Assembly (NCBI RefSeq): GCF_016415625.1 | Contig: NZ_WBXP01000015.1 | Span: 17,415 to 81,414, forward strand | From: Shimwellia pseudoproteus | GTDB lineage: Bacteria; Pseudomonadota; Gammaproteobacteria; Enterobacterales; Enterobacteriaceae | Length of the DNA stretch: 64,000 nt | Direction of reading: 5' to 3' | Shown here: positions 19,267 through 29,616 of the stretch, in pieces | How positions within the stretch are numbered: position 1 is the stretch's first letter | Layout: each line of letters starts with the position of its first letter | Translations under genes and position numbers: made by a program | The notes under the pieces: generated by a model | Databases searched by the model: none | The model's input: only the letters and a program-made list of their open reading frames with translations | Told to the model about the DNA's origin: nothing

Positions 19267-21348
19267 TTAGCGGTGCAGGATACGCGTAAGCCACTTGCCG
19301 TGATGGGGGCGCTGGCGCCAGGCAACTGACGAAATGGTATGCATCGAGCTCAGGTGCCCCAAAATACGCTGCAGGTGTTGTTCCATGGTGCTTAATGGCC
19401 CGCTGGGCAGCATCTGTGGCGACTCCAGAATATTCACATCATTACTCTCCCCCGGCGCGTCATAATCCAGGCGCTGCTGGCAGCGCTGCAGGGCAATTTC
19501 ACAGGACTCCAGATAACGCCGGGCCAGATCGGGTGTCAGCATGTCATGCTCCCGGGCCAGGGTGGTCATGGCGTTAATATGCTCGACAATAAACTGGCTG
19601 TGGGTCACCCACAGTTTCATGTCCGCCAGATAATGGCTGTTAAATCCCGGCTCCTTCATGGCCTGGTTTAGTGAGTTATACAGCGCATTATGGGCCTGGT
19701 TCACCTGCATCCGCTGCCAGGCCAGCGGCGTGGGCTGGGGATCGTCGCTGAGGATCAGCCGTAGCGCTTCCTGGTCCTGTTCTAATGCATCATGGGCGTT
19801 TTTGCGCAGCAGACCACTTTGCCACTGGGGCCACAGCCAGACCATACCGCCAAAGGCAATCAGGCATCCCAGCAGGGTATCCACCAGGCGCGGTACCAGA
19901 AATGCCTCTCCGTTTAGCGAGAGTAATTGCAGGGTATATACCCCGGTAACCGTAAAGTCCACCGTGGCCCAGCCGTAATAATTGCGGGTGATCAAATAGC
20001 TGCCAAAGGTGATAATCAGCATGGTGGTCAGGGTCCATGCATTGGGGATGTGGTAATGCAGCGTGAAGCCGGCTATCAGCAAGCCCGCCATGGTGCCCAG
20101 TGAACGGTGCAGGATACGCACCCGGGTGGCGCTGTAGCCGCTTTGGGTGACAAACATGATAGTCATCAGGATCCACCAGGGTTTTGGCAGGTGCAGGGCG
20201 GCCCCGGCCAGACTGCCAATGGCCAGCATGACCCCCATGCGCAGGGCTGAACGCAGAGCGGACGATGCCGGCGACAGGTAGCTTTTGATTGCCCGTAACA
20301 GCGGCAGGCGGCGTTGCTGATCCGCCATCAGATCCCGGGTATAGAGCGGGCGCTGGGTGTGGAGCACCCGGGCAATACGGCTGAAGTGATAATGGCAAAA
20401 TTGCCCCACCGGGTTATCCGGGTGCTGGCGGGCAATTTTCTCCAGCACGGCGATGGGTTTATCCATGTTAAAGCGGCGCGGATAGCGATGGTAGAGGATA
20501 TCGTCTGCCAGCACGTTAAGCCGCTCGCTGATGGTGCGGGCGTTCCAGCGGATCACCGCTTCGGCGTGGCTCTGCTCTACCAATTTCTGGACCTCTTCCG
20601 GCTGGTGCAGGCTCACGGAAATATGCTCTTGCAGATCCAGCGCCACCTGGAAAATACGCTGCAGCCGCAGATAATCGTGCTGCCCTTTACTGGCCGACAG
20701 CATGTGCATTTGCTGGTAGCAGGTGCTGATCAGGTCCACCACCTTTTGCTGGCGGATAAGCAGCGGCGGCAGGGCGGTTTGCGGGTCGGTATGCTGGGTG
20801 AGCAGGCTATATTTGGCGTCACAGTATTCCGCCAACTGGCGGTACAACAGGCTCAGGGATTCACGCAGTGGCTGCTCGCGCCATAGCCGAAACCAGGCCC
20901 AGTTAAACAGCCCGTACCAGGCGGTACCGCAGAGATACAGCAGCATTGGCTGCCAGACTGGCATATTGCCTGCCAGGCTGAGGGTAAAAATGGCGGCGGT
21001 CAGGGCCGCGGGGAACAGCCGGCCATGCAGTGGGCTGATTTCAGCGGTGACGCCCAGTATCAGCGCCAGCCCCAGCAGAATAGCGGCGAGGGGTAGCGCG
21101 TGAAACAGTAACAGCTGGACCACCAGACTACTGGCGGCGAACAGCGATGCCCCAATAATCAGGCGTTTAAAAAAGCGCTTATGGGGCGTGTCGAGGCCGG
21201 CAAGATTGCAGCAGGCGGGTACCAGGGAGAATAACAGCCCCTGGCGCAGTTCGCCGAGCAATAAACCGATGGCCACGGGCAGGCAGAGCACCAGAGTCTG
21301 GCGCAGGGCGTAGTTCACTTCCGGGTGGTAAATCAGCCGCCGCCACAT
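19267..21348 (-). CDS. yhfK: YhfK, FUSC/YccS-type inner membrane protein
   Basis: A 693-residue membrane protein of the YccS/YhfK family, related to aromatic-acid efflux proteins of the FUSC type; function unproven. There are two clusters of transmembrane helices. One is N-terminal after NYALRQTLVLCLPVAIG. The other, around residues 370-500, contains PKPWWILMTIMFVTQSGYSATRVR, with its typical RxxHRxxGT-like step. Long soluble stretches lie between and after them. Length matches the E. coli protein. It runs convergent to argD with a one-base gap and lies downstream of crp, beyond the crp terminator. Confidence 0.93.
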   Translation of the reverse strand: MWRRLIYHPEVNYALRQTLVLCLPVAIGLLLGELRQGLLFSLVPACCNLAGLDTPHKRFFKRLIIGASLFAASSLVVQLLLFHALPLAAILLGLALILGVTAEISPLHGRLFPAALTAAIFTLSLAGNMPVWQPMLLYLCGTAWYGLFNWAWFRLWREQPLRESLSLLYRQLAEYCDAKYSLLTQHTDPQTALPPLLIRQQKVVDLISTCYQQMHMLSASKGQHDYLRLQRIFQVALDLQEHISVSLHQPEEVQKLVEQSHAEAVIRWNARTISERLNVLADDILYHRYPRRFNMDKPIAVLEKIARQHPDNPVGQFCHYHFSRIARVLHTQRPLYTRDLMADQQRRLPLLRAIKSYLSPASSALRSALRMGVMLAIGSLAGAALHLPKPWWILMTIMFVTQSGYSATRVRILHRSLGTMAGLLIAGFTLHYHIPNAWTLTTMLIITFGSYLITRNYYGWATVDFTVTGVYTLQLLSLNGEAFLVPRLVDTLLGCLIAFGGMVWLWPQWQSGLLRKNAHDALEQDQEALRLILSDDPQPTPLAWQRMQVNQAHNALYNSLNQAMKEPGFNSHYLADMKLWVTHSQFIVEHINAMTTLAREHDMLTPDLARRYLESCEIALQRCQQRLDYDAPGESNDVNILESPQMLPSGPLSTMEQHLQRILGHLSSMHTISSVAWRQRPHHGKWLTRILHR

Positions 21349-21433
21349 AGCACTGCTCTCTTGCTCCTGGTCTGGTTACTGCGGGTCCTGGGGTAAGGGA
21401 TGATAATTACGGCAAAGAAAAAGTACAGCAAAT

Positions 21434-21463
21434 AAAAAAGGCGTGCTGGCTGAGCAGCACGCC
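21434..21463 (-). terminator. crp terminator
   Basis: On the minus strand GGCGTGCTG-CTCAG-CCAGCACGCC is followed by TTTTTTA. This is a strong intrinsic terminator 16 bases after the crp stop codon. Confidence 0.92.
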
Positions 21464-21478
21464 CTGACGATAGCGGGA

Positions 21479-22111
21479 TTAACGGGTCCCGTATACGACG
21501 ATGGTTTTGCCGTGGGCGGAGATCAGGTTTTGATCTTCCAGCATTTTCAGAATACGGCCCACAGTTTCGCGGGAGCAACCGACTACCTGACCAATTTCCT
21601 GACGGGTGATTTTGATCTGCATCCCGTCCGGATGGGTCATCGCATCCGGCTGTTTAGCCAGATTCAGTAAGGTCTGGGCGATACGGCCGGTAACATCCAG
21701 GAAAGCAAGGTTGCCGACTTTTTCTGATGTGACCTGCAGACGGCGCGCCATCTGCGAGGAAAGACGCATCAGAATATCCGGGTTTACCTGAATCAGCTGG
21801 CGGAATTTTTTATAAGAAATTTCGGCAACTTCACAGGCACTTTTGGCGCGGACCCAGGCACTACGTTCCTGACCTTCTTCAAACAGGCCCAGTTCGCCAA
21901 TAAAGTCGCCCTGGTTCAGGTAGGAGAGGATCATCTCTTTGCCTTCTTCGTCCTTGATCAGAACGGCAACGGAACCCTTAACAATGTAATACAGCGTCTC
22001 CGCCTTCTCACCCTGATGGATCAGCGTACTCTTCGATGGATACTTATGAATGTGGCAATGGGACAAAAACCATTCGAGAGTCGGGTCGGTTGGCGGTTTG
22101 CTAAGCACCAT
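21479..22111 (-). CDS. crp: cAMP receptor protein (CRP/CAP)
   Basis: Crp (210 residues) is the global cAMP-dependent transcription regulator. The cyclic-nucleotide-binding domain shows [20 protein letters not shown], with the cAMP-contacting Glu, Arg and Ser. The helix-turn-helix near residues 168-190 reads [18 protein letters not shown], with the DNA-reading RETVGR intact. It is nearly identical to E. coli CRP; for example Ser replaces Gly near residue 4. The ATG at 22111 yields MVLSKPPTD and the exact length; an upstream TTG would add two residues. A long (about 170-base) leader precedes it. Confidence 0.98.
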   Translation of the reverse strand: MVLSKPPTDPTLEWFLSHCHIHKYPSKSTLIHQGEKAETLYYIVKGSVAVLIKDEEGKEMILSYLNQGDFIGELGLFEEGQERSAWVRAKSACEVAEISYKKFRQLIQVNPDILMRLSSQMARRLQVTSEKVGNLAFLDVTGRIAQTLLNLAKQPDAMTHPDGMQIKITRQEIGQVVGCSRETVGRILKMLEDQNLISAHGKTIVVYGTR

Positions 22112-22281
22112 GCGCAATTATCCTCTTGTTATCTTGACGCCAAAGCGCGGCTTTTTGCCGTCTCTGGGTTGCAATCATTAATAATCCCCACCCTGGGGTA
22201 ACCGGCAGAGGGTCTGCCTCCGTGAACTGTGTTCCCTTCGTATATCCGCGTTGTGCGGTGGGTATTGCTACACATCCCGGT

Positions 22282-22320
22282 TGTTTTAGCATAGCTTTCC
22301 GAAAGTGTCTCCTATTGTCT
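22282..22320 (-). promoter_or_regulatory. crp promoter region
   Basis: On the minus strand TATGCT (22293-22288) within GAAAGCTATGCTAAAACA resembles the -10 of the E. coli crp promoter as I recall it. The -35 is weak, as expected of an activator-tuned promoter. It leaves a leader of about 170 bases before crp. Autoregulation by CRP is known in E. coli, but I could not place a high-quality CRP site here. The whole crp-yhfA spacer (299 bases) contains no gene. Confidence 0.55.
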
Positions 22321-22410
22321 CGTTTCAGCTTGACCCAGGTCGCCTTCTGTTGCCAGTTTTCTTCCAGGCGCATAATCTTGTAGGAAATATTTTTAGCGGG
22401 AGTAATAGAA

Positions 22411-22815
22411 ATGCAAGCAAGAGTTAAATGGATTGAGAATCTGACCTTCCTCGGGGAGTCTGCCTCCGGGCACCAGGTTCTGATGGATGGCAATTCCGGT
22501 GACAAAGCGCCAAGCCCGATGGAAATGCTGCTGATGGCCGCCGGTGGGTGCAGCGCGATTGATGTGGTGTCTATCCTGCAAAAAGGCCGCCAGGATGTCA
22601 GCGACTGCGAAGTGAAACTGACTTCCGAACGTCGTGAAGAGGCGCCGCGCCTGTTCACCCATATCAATCTGCATTTTGTGGTTACCGGCCACGAACTGAA
22701 AGACAGTGCCGTTGCCCGCGCGGTGGATCTCTCTGCTGAGAAATATTGCTCTGTGGCGCTGATGCTGGGCAAAGCGGTGGATATCACCCACTCTTATGAA
22801 GTGATTGAGAAATAA
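22411..22815 (+). CDS. yhfA: YhfA, OsmC-family protein
   Basis: A 134-residue protein of the OsmC/Ohr family. It contains the family core PSPMEMLLMAAGGCSAIDVVSIL, with one cysteine in that helix and a second near YCSVALML. Together these are the pair of cysteines typical of peroxide-reducing OsmC/Ohr proteins. Its physiological substrate is unknown. It is divergent from crp, as in E. coli, and converges on prkB with a long inverted repeat between them. Confidence 0.93.
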   Translation: MQARVKWIENLTFLGESASGHQVLMDGNSGDKAPSPMEMLLMAAGGCSAIDVVSILQKGRQDVSDCEVKLTSERREEAPRLFTHINLHFVVTGHELKDSAVARAVDLSAEKYCSVALMLGKAVDITHSYEVIEK

Positions 22816-22835
22816 CCCCCCGATTTTCTCTTTGT

Positions 22836-22880
22836 GATACTGCCGGGCGGGGCATGTGTGCGATGCCTGCCCGCAGTATC
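22836..22880. repeat. Long inverted repeat between yhfA and prkB
   Basis: Arms starting GATACTGCCGGGC (from 22836) and ending CTGCCCGCAGTATC (to 22880) can pair over about 17 positions with a bulge, the loop lying around 22855-22862. It sits between two convergent genes and touches the prkB stop. There is no T-run on either strand. It could act as a bidirectional mRNA 3' end or be a dispersed repeat. Confidence 0.55.
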
Positions 22881-23778
22881 AGCGGATCGCTGGCCGCTGC
22901 AGGCCGCCGTCGTCGAAGGTTTTCCCTTCCATAATGCGTTGTACCAGCGGCAGCATGATAAGCTCCATAGCCAGCCCCATTTTGCCCCCCGGCACCACCA
23001 GCGTATTGATATGGGAAATAAACGATCCCTGTAGCATTGCCAGCAGCCACGGGTAATCAATATTGTCCAGATTACGGAAGTGGATCACCACCAGGCTTTC
23101 GTCCAGGGACGGTATCCCTTTTGCGGCGAAGGGGTTGGAGGTATCCACGGTGGGGACCCGCTGGAAATTTATATGGGTGCGGGAAAATTGTGGCGTGATG
23201 TAGTGGATATAGTCTTCCATTGAGCGCACCACCGACTCCATCACCGCTTCCCGGGAGTGGCCGCGCTCGCTGGTGTCGCGGATCAGTTTCTGGATCCATT
23301 CGAGGTTAACAATCGGCACCACCCCCACCAGCAGATCCACATGGCGGGCTACGTCGTTGTGTTCGGTGACCACGCCGCCGTGCAGCCCTTCATAAAACAG
23401 CACGTCGGTGGGTTCCGGGATCGGTTGCCACGGGGTAAAGGTCCCGGGGATCTGATTCCAGGGTACGGCTTCATCGTAGGTGTGCAGATATTTCCGAAAT
23501 TTACCGCTGCCGTGCTGGCCATATTCGATAAAGGTCTGCTCCAGCAGGGTGAAGTCGTTGGCTTCCGGCCCGAAGTAGCTAATATGGCGCCCCACATCCC
23601 GGGCTTTGCGAATGGCCATGTCCATTTCCGGGCGGGTATAACGATGGAAACTATCCCCTTCAACTTCTGCGGCGCGCAGATTGAGCTGGGAGAAAATTTT
23701 TCGGAAGGCCAGACTGGTGGTTGTAGTACCGGCACCGCTGGAACCGGTAACCGCAATAACCGGGTGTTTCGCAGACAT
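22879..23778 (-). CDS. prkB: PrkB, phosphoribulokinase-like P-loop kinase
   Basis: A 299-residue protein of the phosphoribulokinase/uridine kinase superfamily. The P-loop is GSSGAGTTTTS near residue 12, and the typical FHRYTRPEMD and FYEGLHGG segments follow. No Rubisco cycle is expected in this organism, so its true substrate is uncertain. It is about ten residues longer at the C-terminus than the E. coli protein as I remember it, and this extra end overlaps the inverted repeat. It lies downstream of yheT-yheU on the minus strand after an 87-base gap. Confidence 0.92.
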   Translation of the reverse strand: MSAKHPVIAVTGSSGAGTTTTSLAFRKIFSQLNLRAAEVEGDSFHRYTRPEMDMAIRKARDVGRHISYFGPEANDFTLLEQTFIEYGQHGSGKFRKYLHTYDEAVPWNQIPGTFTPWQPIPEPTDVLFYEGLHGGVVTEHNDVARHVDLLVGVVPIVNLEWIQKLIRDTSERGHSREAVMESVVRSMEDYIHYITPQFSRTHINFQRVPTVDTSNPFAAKGIPSLDESLVVIHFRNLDNIDYPWLLAMLQGSFISHINTLVVPGGKMGLAMELIMLPLVQRIMEGKTFDDGGLQRPAIR

Positions 23779-23865
23779 ATGACAACCGCTCCTGGGTTAG
23801 CAGACAACAGGCAATTACGCGCAATGTAGCCTGCAGTATAGCTGGTTGATACCGGTGCCGGGGGG

Positions 23866-24084
23866 TTATCCCCGGAACTGTGAGCGGGGCATTATATTAA
23901 TAGTTTCATGCAGTTCTGACCACACCAGCACCGCTTCTCCGCTCTCGAGCTGGCGCCTGACATCGGCGACTTTAGCGGCGAGGGAGCGTTCCTGTTCACC
24001 ATAATCGGTCCCTTCACGTAATACAAAGGATTCGATCAGGTTTGCCAGGGTTTCGGGATCAATCTGCTGCCAGGGAATTATCAT
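23866..24084 (-). CDS. yheU: YheU, small conserved protein
   Basis: A 72-residue UPF0270-family protein with an acidic, helical look ([20 protein letters not shown]; conserved [12 protein letters not shown] tail). Function unknown. The start at 24084 gives [11 protein letters not shown], as in the family; a longer frame exists but runs inside yheT. The ATG overlaps the yheT stop by four bases (ATGA), so translation is coupled. Confidence 0.92.
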   Translation of the reverse strand: MIIPWQQIDPETLANLIESFVLREGTDYGEQERSLAAKVADVRRQLESGEAVLVWSELHETINIMPRSQFRG

Positions 24085-25100
24085 AACGGGTTGTCCAGAT
24101 AGGTACTTAACCAGGCGGGAATGCGTTTCTCCAGCCACATTTCTGGTTGGTGCCAGCTACCGCTAATAAAGCCGACATGGCCGCCGTGTTCTGTGAGCTG
24201 GTATTCAATATTCCCGGGCAGGAAGGCCGGATCGGGGATCACGTGATGGTCCATAAAGGGATCGTCTTTAGCGTGGATCATTAACAATGGCCGGGTGATA
24301 TTGGGCAGCAACGGCATGGCACTGCACTGGCGATAATAGTCGAGCGCATCGGCAAAACCGTGGATTTTCGAGGTGATCAGATCGTCAAATTCTTTAATGC
24401 GCCGCACTTTACGTAACCGCGACAGCGGGATCGGTAAAGAACCTGGGTAGGTTTTCAATTTTCGCGCGGCGTTGGCCTTCAGCAGATTCAGCAAATAGCG
24501 CTGATAAAAGCGGGAGAAGCCTTTTTCCATATGGTAGCAGCACTGTTCCAGCATCAGCGGGGCAGAGACGATAACCCCGGCTGTCAGCTTGCAGTCACTG
24601 CCCTGGCGCGCCATCAGGCAGGCCAGCATATTGCCCCCCAGGGAATAGCCGACTGCCGCGGTGGGCACCTCGCCGTAACGCTGGGCCATCCAGTCGAGGA
24701 AGTAGCTCCCGTCTTCGGTTTCACCAGAATGGTAGATGCGTTCTGCCCGGTTTGGGACGCCGCTGCAACCGCGAAAATGCATGACGACACCCAGCCATCC
24801 GGCGCGCTTCGCGGCATTAATTAATCCGTGCGCATAGGGGCTGTGCAGGCTGCCTTCCAGGCCATGAAACACCACCAGGCGTGGTTTATGGCGCGCCTGT
24901 TCCGGATCTTCACTCCAGGCGAGATCAATAAAGTCCCCGTCTGGCATATCGAGGCGTTGCCAGTGGGGCCGGAACTGTAAACGGCGGCGCAGCAAGCGGG
25001 GCAGCATGGTTTGCAGGTGTGGGTTGCTGAGCCCGGACATGGGCACAAAATCCGCCGTGTTGTCCGAGGGTGTCATATCTATTGGGCAGGTTTTATCCAT
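24081..25100 (-). CDS. yheT: YheT, alpha/beta-hydrolase
   Basis: A 339-residue alpha/beta-hydrolase of the YheT/ABHD1-3 family. The nucleophile elbow GYSLGGN is at about residue 145. An Asp is in HAKDDPFMD and a His in EHGGHVGF, completing a plausible catalytic triad. The probable ester or amide substrate is not known. It is first of yheT-yheU-prkB on the minus strand. The upstream spacer to yheS (about 111 bases) contains a hairpin belonging to yheS. Confidence 0.93.
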   Translation of the reverse strand: MDKTCPIDMTPSDNTADFVPMSGLSNPHLQTMLPRLLRRRLQFRPHWQRLDMPDGDFIDLAWSEDPEQARHKPRLVVFHGLEGSLHSPYAHGLINAAKRAGWLGVVMHFRGCSGVPNRAERIYHSGETEDGSYFLDWMAQRYGEVPTAAVGYSLGGNMLACLMARQGSDCKLTAGVIVSAPLMLEQCCYHMEKGFSRFYQRYLLNLLKANAARKLKTYPGSLPIPLSRLRKVRRIKEFDDLITSKIHGFADALDYYRQCSAMPLLPNITRPLLMIHAKDDPFMDHHVIPDPAFLPGNIEYQLTEHGGHVGFISGSWHQPEMWLEKRIPAWLSTYLDNPL

Positions 25101-25177
25101 GTTGGTGATTATATTCTGGAATGAACTTTCTACTATACCGGGTTGTAACGAGCATGTTTATTGAATTGATGTTATTG

Positions 25178-25202
25178 CCCCCTGGCGTATCGGGCCAGGG
25201 GG
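25178..25202 (-). terminator. Hairpin after yheS
   Basis: CCCCCTGGC (25178-25186) pairs perfectly with GCCAGGGGG (25194-25202) across a seven-base loop, ten bases beyond the yheS stop. No T-run follows on the minus strand, so termination strength is uncertain. Confidence 0.5.
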
Positions 25203-25211
25203 TATACTGAC

Positions 25212-27116
25212 CTATTCTTGTTGCAGCATCATTTCCAGCTGCTCCTGGGCCTCCAGCCACGCCATTTCACACTCCTCCAGTTCAGACTTCGCCTGCGCCT
25301 GGGCTTGCAGACACTCGGTCATTTCTGCCTTGCGGGAAGGATCGTAAATGGCGCTGTCCCCGAGCCGGGTTTCCGCGTCCGCCAGCCGGGTATTCAGTTT
25401 CTCCATCTGTTTTTCCAGTTGGGTAATCTTTTTACGCAGTGGCTGGGTCTGGGTGCGCAGCTCCGCGTCCCGGCGTTTTTGGTCCTTACGGGCCTGGGCG
25501 CTGTTGGCGTTATCTTTGGGGGCGTCTGTCTCACTGGTGTCTTGCTTCTGGCTGTCGCTCAGCCACTGCTGGTAGTCATCCAGATCGCCATCAAAAGGCT
25601 CAACTTTGCCATCATGCACCAGATACAGGTCATCGGTGGTGGAGCGTAATAGGTGTCGATCGTGGGACACCACCACCAGTGCGCCGTCAAAATCAATCAG
25701 CGCTTCGGTCAGGGCCTGGCGCATATCCAGATCCAGGTGGTTGGTGGGCTCATCGAGCAGCAGCAGGTTCGGGCGCTGCCAGACGATCAGCGCCAGCACC
25801 AGACGCGCTTTTTCGCCGCCGGAGAAGCGGGCAATGGCCTCGCTGACTTTATCTCCCTGGAAGCCGAACCCGCCCAGATAGTCACGCAGTTGCTGTTCCA
25901 GTACCCGGGGGGCCAGGCGCACCAGATGCTGGAGCGGAGAGTCGTCCGGGCGTAAATATTCCAGCTGGTGCTGGGCGAAGTAACCCAGCTTGATGCCTTT
26001 CGCCAGCCCGATGTCGCCGTGCATGGGCTCCAGCTCACCAGCCAGTAATTTGATAAGGGTGGATTTACCCGCGCCGTTACGACCCAGTAAACCGATGCGG
26101 GAGCCCGGGACCAGGTTGAGCTTGATCGAGTCCAGCACGATATGCTGCCCGTATCCCGCGCTGACCTTTTCCATTCTTAATAATGGGTTTGGCAGGCTTT
26201 CCGGCGGACGGAACGTGAAGTGAAACGGGTTGTCGACATGGGCCGGGGCAATCAGCTCCATACGCTCCAGCATTTTCACCCGGCTCTGGGCCTGTTTTGC
26301 TTTCGAGGCTTTGGCCTTGAAGCGGTCAATAAAGCTTTGTAAGTGCGCGACCTTCTGCTGCTGGCTTTCGTAGGTGGCCTGCTGCTGGGCAAGGCGCGTG
26401 GCGCGCTGCTGTTCGAAATCACTGTAGTTACCGGTGTATTCGAACAGGTCTTCCTGCTCAATGTGCAAAATTTTCCCGACGATCGGGTCAAGAAAATCAC
26501 GATCGTGGGAGATAAGAACCAGGGTGCCGGGGTAACTTTTCAGCCACTTCTCCAGCCAGATAACCGCATCCAAATCCAGGTGGTTAGTTGGTTCATCAAG
26601 CAGCAGCAGGTCAGAGCGGCAAATCAGCGCCTGGGCGAGGTTAAGACGCATGCGCCAGCCCCCGGAGAAATCGCTGACCGGCTGCTCCAGTTGTGGATTG
26701 CTGAACCCCAGCCCGTGCAGCAGGCTGGCGGCCCGGGCGCGGATAGTCCAGGCGCCGATGGCGTCCAGCTTACCGTGGATGGTGGCTATCTCATGGCCGT
26801 CATTGCGTTCGTTGGCCTGGTTGAGCGCCCTTTCCAGCTGACGGTATTCCCGATCCCCGTCAATCACATACTCCAGTGCCGGGACGGCCAGGGCAGGGGT
26901 TTCCTGGTTAACCCAGGCGAGTTGCCAGGTTCCAGGGAAGGTCACGCTCCCGCCATCTGCGCTGATTTCGTTCTTCAGCAGAGAGAGTAATGTGGATTTG
27001 CCGCAGCCGTTTTTACCCACCAGGCCGACTTTCTGCCCGGGGTTAATGGTAGCGGTGGCATTGTCCAGCAGGACGCGGGTGCCGCGACGAATTTGTAATG
27101 AAGAGAAAACAATCAT
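25212..27116 (-). CDS. yheS: YheS, ABC-F ATPase
   Basis: A 634-residue ABC-F protein: two nucleotide-binding domains and no membrane segments. Domain 1 has Walker A GKNGCGKST and signature FSGGWRMRL. Domain 2 has Walker A GRNGAGKST and signature FSGGEKARL. Each is followed by LLLDEPTNHLDLD. The linker between them (about 235-300) is charged and helical, as expected of the P-site tRNA interaction motif. A coiled-coil C-terminus follows residue 530. ABC-F proteins of this type act on ribosomes and assist difficult translation. It is divergent from kefG. Confidence 0.96.
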   Translation of the reverse strand: MIVFSSLQIRRGTRVLLDNATATINPGQKVGLVGKNGCGKSTLLSLLKNEISADGGSVTFPGTWQLAWVNQETPALAVPALEYVIDGDREYRQLERALNQANERNDGHEIATIHGKLDAIGAWTIRARAASLLHGLGFSNPQLEQPVSDFSGGWRMRLNLAQALICRSDLLLLDEPTNHLDLDAVIWLEKWLKSYPGTLVLISHDRDFLDPIVGKILHIEQEDLFEYTGNYSDFEQQRATRLAQQQATYESQQQKVAHLQSFIDRFKAKASKAKQAQSRVKMLERMELIAPAHVDNPFHFTFRPPESLPNPLLRMEKVSAGYGQHIVLDSIKLNLVPGSRIGLLGRNGAGKSTLIKLLAGELEPMHGDIGLAKGIKLGYFAQHQLEYLRPDDSPLQHLVRLAPRVLEQQLRDYLGGFGFQGDKVSEAIARFSGGEKARLVLALIVWQRPNLLLLDEPTNHLDLDMRQALTEALIDFDGALVVVSHDRHLLRSTTDDLYLVHDGKVEPFDGDLDDYQQWLSDSQKQDTSETDAPKDNANSAQARKDQKRRDAELRTQTQPLRKKITQLEKQMEKLNTRLADAETRLGDSAIYDPSRKAEMTECLQAQAQAKSELEECEMAWLEAQEQLEMMLQQE

Positions 27117-27237
27117 AACGCGCCGTATGTTTAGAGTATGTTAAATTGTCATTATAATCGGGTAACCTGAGGCGGTTGCCGATGCAACGGGCTGCATGGT
27201 AGCCCAAAAAACTAACGATTACGACGCCCGGAGGGAG

Positions 27238-27804
27238 ATGATGCCGCAGCCAGCGAAAGTATTGCTGATCTATGCTCATCCGGAAGCACAGGACTCCGTA
27301 GCGAACCGCGTACTGCTTCAGCCAGCATATCTGCTGGCCAATGTGACCGTGCATGATCTCTATGCCCAGTACCCGGATTTCTTCATTGATATCGTCCAGG
27401 AACAGGACCTGCTGCGGGAGCACGATGTTATCGTCTTTCAGCACCCGCTTTATACCTACAGCTGCCCGGCGCTACTGAAAGAGTGGCTTGATCGGGTGCT
27501 GACCCGGGGATTTTCCAGCGGGCCGGGAGGAAACCAACTGGCGGGAAAATACTGGCGCAGTGTCATCACCACCGGGGAACCGGAGGCCGCCTACCGTTAT
27601 GACGGCCTTAATCGCTATAAGATCAGCGACATTTTACGCCCCTTTGAGCTGACCGCCGCCATGTGCCACATGCACTGGCTGACTCTGATGATTGTCTACT
27701 GGGCGCGCCGCCAGTCCCCGGAGGCGCTGGCAACCCACGCCCGGGCTTATGGTGAATGGCTGGCGGCGCCGACGGTACAAGGGGGCGCGAATGGCAGGGT
27801 CTGA
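27238..27804 (+). CDS. kefG: KefG, regulatory subunit of the KefB K+/H+ antiporter
   Basis: A 188-residue flavodoxin/quinone reductase-fold protein needed for full activity of KefB. Typical segments are [34 protein letters not shown] and [18 protein letters not shown]. There are two adjacent ATGs, 27238 and 27241. The second has better spacing from GGAGGGAG, while the first matches the MM start I recall from E. coli. It overlaps kefB by 14 bases, consistent with a coupled pair. Confidence 0.95.
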   Translation: MMPQPAKVLLIYAHPEAQDSVANRVLLQPAYLLANVTVHDLYAQYPDFFIDIVQEQDLLREHDVIVFQHPLYTYSCPALLKEWLDRVLTRGFSSGPGGNQLAGKYWRSVITTGEPEAAYRYDGLNRYKISDILRPFELTAAMCHMHWLTLMIVYWARRQSPEALATHARAYGEWLAAPTVQGGANGRV

Positions 27805-29596
27805 CTGGTTACTGGCCGGGGTGCTGTTTCTGTTCGCCGCCGTGGTGGCGGTGCCTGTGGCGGCGCGTCTCGGTATCGGGGCAGTGCTGGGTTATTTGCT
27901 GGCCGGGATTGCCATTGGCCCCTGGGGATTGCGGCTGATCAGCGATGTCGATGAGATCCTGCACTTCTCTGAGCTGGGGGTGGTGTTCCTGATGTTTCTT
28001 ATTGGTCTGGAGCTCAATCCGGCCAAGCTTTGGCAACTGCGGCGCTCTATTTTTGGGATCGGGGCCGCCCAGGTGCTGGTCAGTGCGGCTATCCTCGCCG
28101 GGTTATTGATGGTGACGCAGTTCTCGTGGCAGGCGGCACTGGTGGGCGGTATTGGCCTGGCAATGTCTTCCACTGCGATGGCGCTCCAGCTGATGCGTGA
28201 TAAGGGAATGAATCGCAGCGAATCTGGCCAGCTTGGGTTTTCGGTGTTGCTGTTTCAGGATCTGGCGGTGATCCCGGCCCTGGCGCTGGTACCGCTGCTC
28301 GCCGGCAATGACGATGACCATCTTGATGTCTGGAAAGTCGGTCTCAAGGTGCTGGCCTTTGCCGGAATGTTGCTGGGGGGCCGCTATTTGCTGCGCCCGG
28401 TGTTCCGGTTTATTGCCGGCTCCGGGGTGCGGGAAGTGTTTACCGCGGCATCATTATTGCTGGTGCTGGGCTCGGCCTTGTTTATGGATGCTCTCGGGTT
28501 CTCTATGGCGCTGGGGACGTTTCTGGCGGGTGTCCTGCTGGCGGAAAGTGAATATCGCCATGAGCTGGAAACCGCCATTGAGCCGTTTAAAGGGCTATTG
28601 CTGGGGCTGTTTTTTATCTCGGTGGGGATGGCCCTCAATTTGGGGGTGTTGTACTCCCATCTGCTGTGGGTGATCGCGGCGGTTATTGCGCTGGTGCTGG
28701 TGAAGATCCTCGTGCTGTATGTGCTGGGGCGTATTTTTGGGTTGCGCACCTCGGAGCGGCTGCAATTTGCCGGGGTACTTAGTCAGGGCGGGGAGTTCGC
28801 GTTTGTGCTGTTCTCGCTGGCCTCTTCCCAGCGGATATTTCAACAGGATCAGACGGCGTTATTGCTGGTGACTGTGACGCTGTCGATGATGACCACCCCG
28901 CTGGTGATGCGGTTGATTGATAGGGTACTGGCCCGGCGAGTTAACGCGCCGGATGAGCCGGACGAGAAGCCCTGGGTTAATGATGATCAGCCCCAGGTGA
29001 TTATTGTCGGGTTCGGGCGTTTTGGTCAGGTGATTGGCCGCCTGCTGATGGCCAATAAGATGCGTATTACCGTACTGGAGCGGGACATCAGTGCGGTAAA
29101 CCTGATGCGAAGATACGGTTACAAGGTCTATTACGGCGATGCCCGGGAGCTGGAGCTACTGCGCGCGGCCGGTGCGGAGCACGCAAAGTCTATTGTGGTG
29201 ACCTGCAATGAACCCGAAGACATTATGCAGGTGGTGGAGTTGTGCCAGCAGCATTTCCCGCACCTTGAGATCCTCGCCCGTGCCCGGGGACGTGTTGAAG
29301 CGCACGAACTTTTACAAGCCGGTGTGAAACACTTCTCCCGTGAGACCTTCTCCAGTGCCCTGGATCTGGGGCGTAAGACATTAATGAGCCTGGGGATGCA
29401 CCCGCATCAGGCTCAGCGGGCGCAACTGCACTTCCGGCGCCTGGATATTCGTATGTTGCGGGAACTAATGCCAATTCACAGTGACACCGCGCAAATCTCC
29501 CGGGTACGGGAAGCCCGCCGGGAGCTGGAAGAGATCTTCCACCGTGAGATGCAACACGAGCGCCGTCAGCCGGATGGCTGGGATGAGTTTGAATAA
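27791..29596 (+). CDS. kefB: KefB, glutathione-regulated potassium-efflux antiporter
   Basis: KefB (601 residues) is an inner-membrane K+/H+ antiporter. It is gated by glutathione adducts and acidifies the cytoplasm to protect against electrophiles such as methylglyoxal. The N-terminal two thirds is a CPA2 exchanger domain with about 12 helices ([22 protein letters not shown]). A cytoplasmic RCK/KTN domain ([16 protein letters not shown]) binds nucleotide and glutathione. ATG 27791 gives [13 protein letters not shown] and the exact E. coli length. yheV follows after 20 bases. Confidence 0.97.
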   Translation: MAGSDWLLAGVLFLFAAVVAVPVAARLGIGAVLGYLLAGIAIGPWGLRLISDVDEILHFSELGVVFLMFLIGLELNPAKLWQLRRSIFGIGAAQVLVSAAILAGLLMVTQFSWQAALVGGIGLAMSSTAMALQLMRDKGMNRSESGQLGFSVLLFQDLAVIPALALVPLLAGNDDDHLDVWKVGLKVLAFAGMLLGGRYLLRPVFRFIAGSGVREVFTAASLLLVLGSALFMDALGFSMALGTFLAGVLLAESEYRHELETAIEPFKGLLLGLFFISVGMALNLGVLYSHLLWVIAAVIALVLVKILVLYVLGRIFGLRTSERLQFAGVLSQGGEFAFVLFSLASSQRIFQQDQTALLLVTVTLSMMTTPLVMRLIDRVLARRVNAPDEPDEKPWVNDDQPQVIIVGFGRFGQVIGRLLMANKMRITVLERDISAVNLMRRYGYKVYYGDARELELLRAAGAEHAKSIVVTCNEPEDIMQVVELCQQHFPHLEILARARGRVEAHELLQAGVKHFSRETFSSALDLGRKTLMSLGMHPHQAQRAQLHFRRLDIRMLRELMPIHSDTAQISRVREARRELEEIFHREMQHERRQPDGWDEFE

Positions 29597-29616
29597 AAAA
29601 GCCGTAAGAGGTCGTC

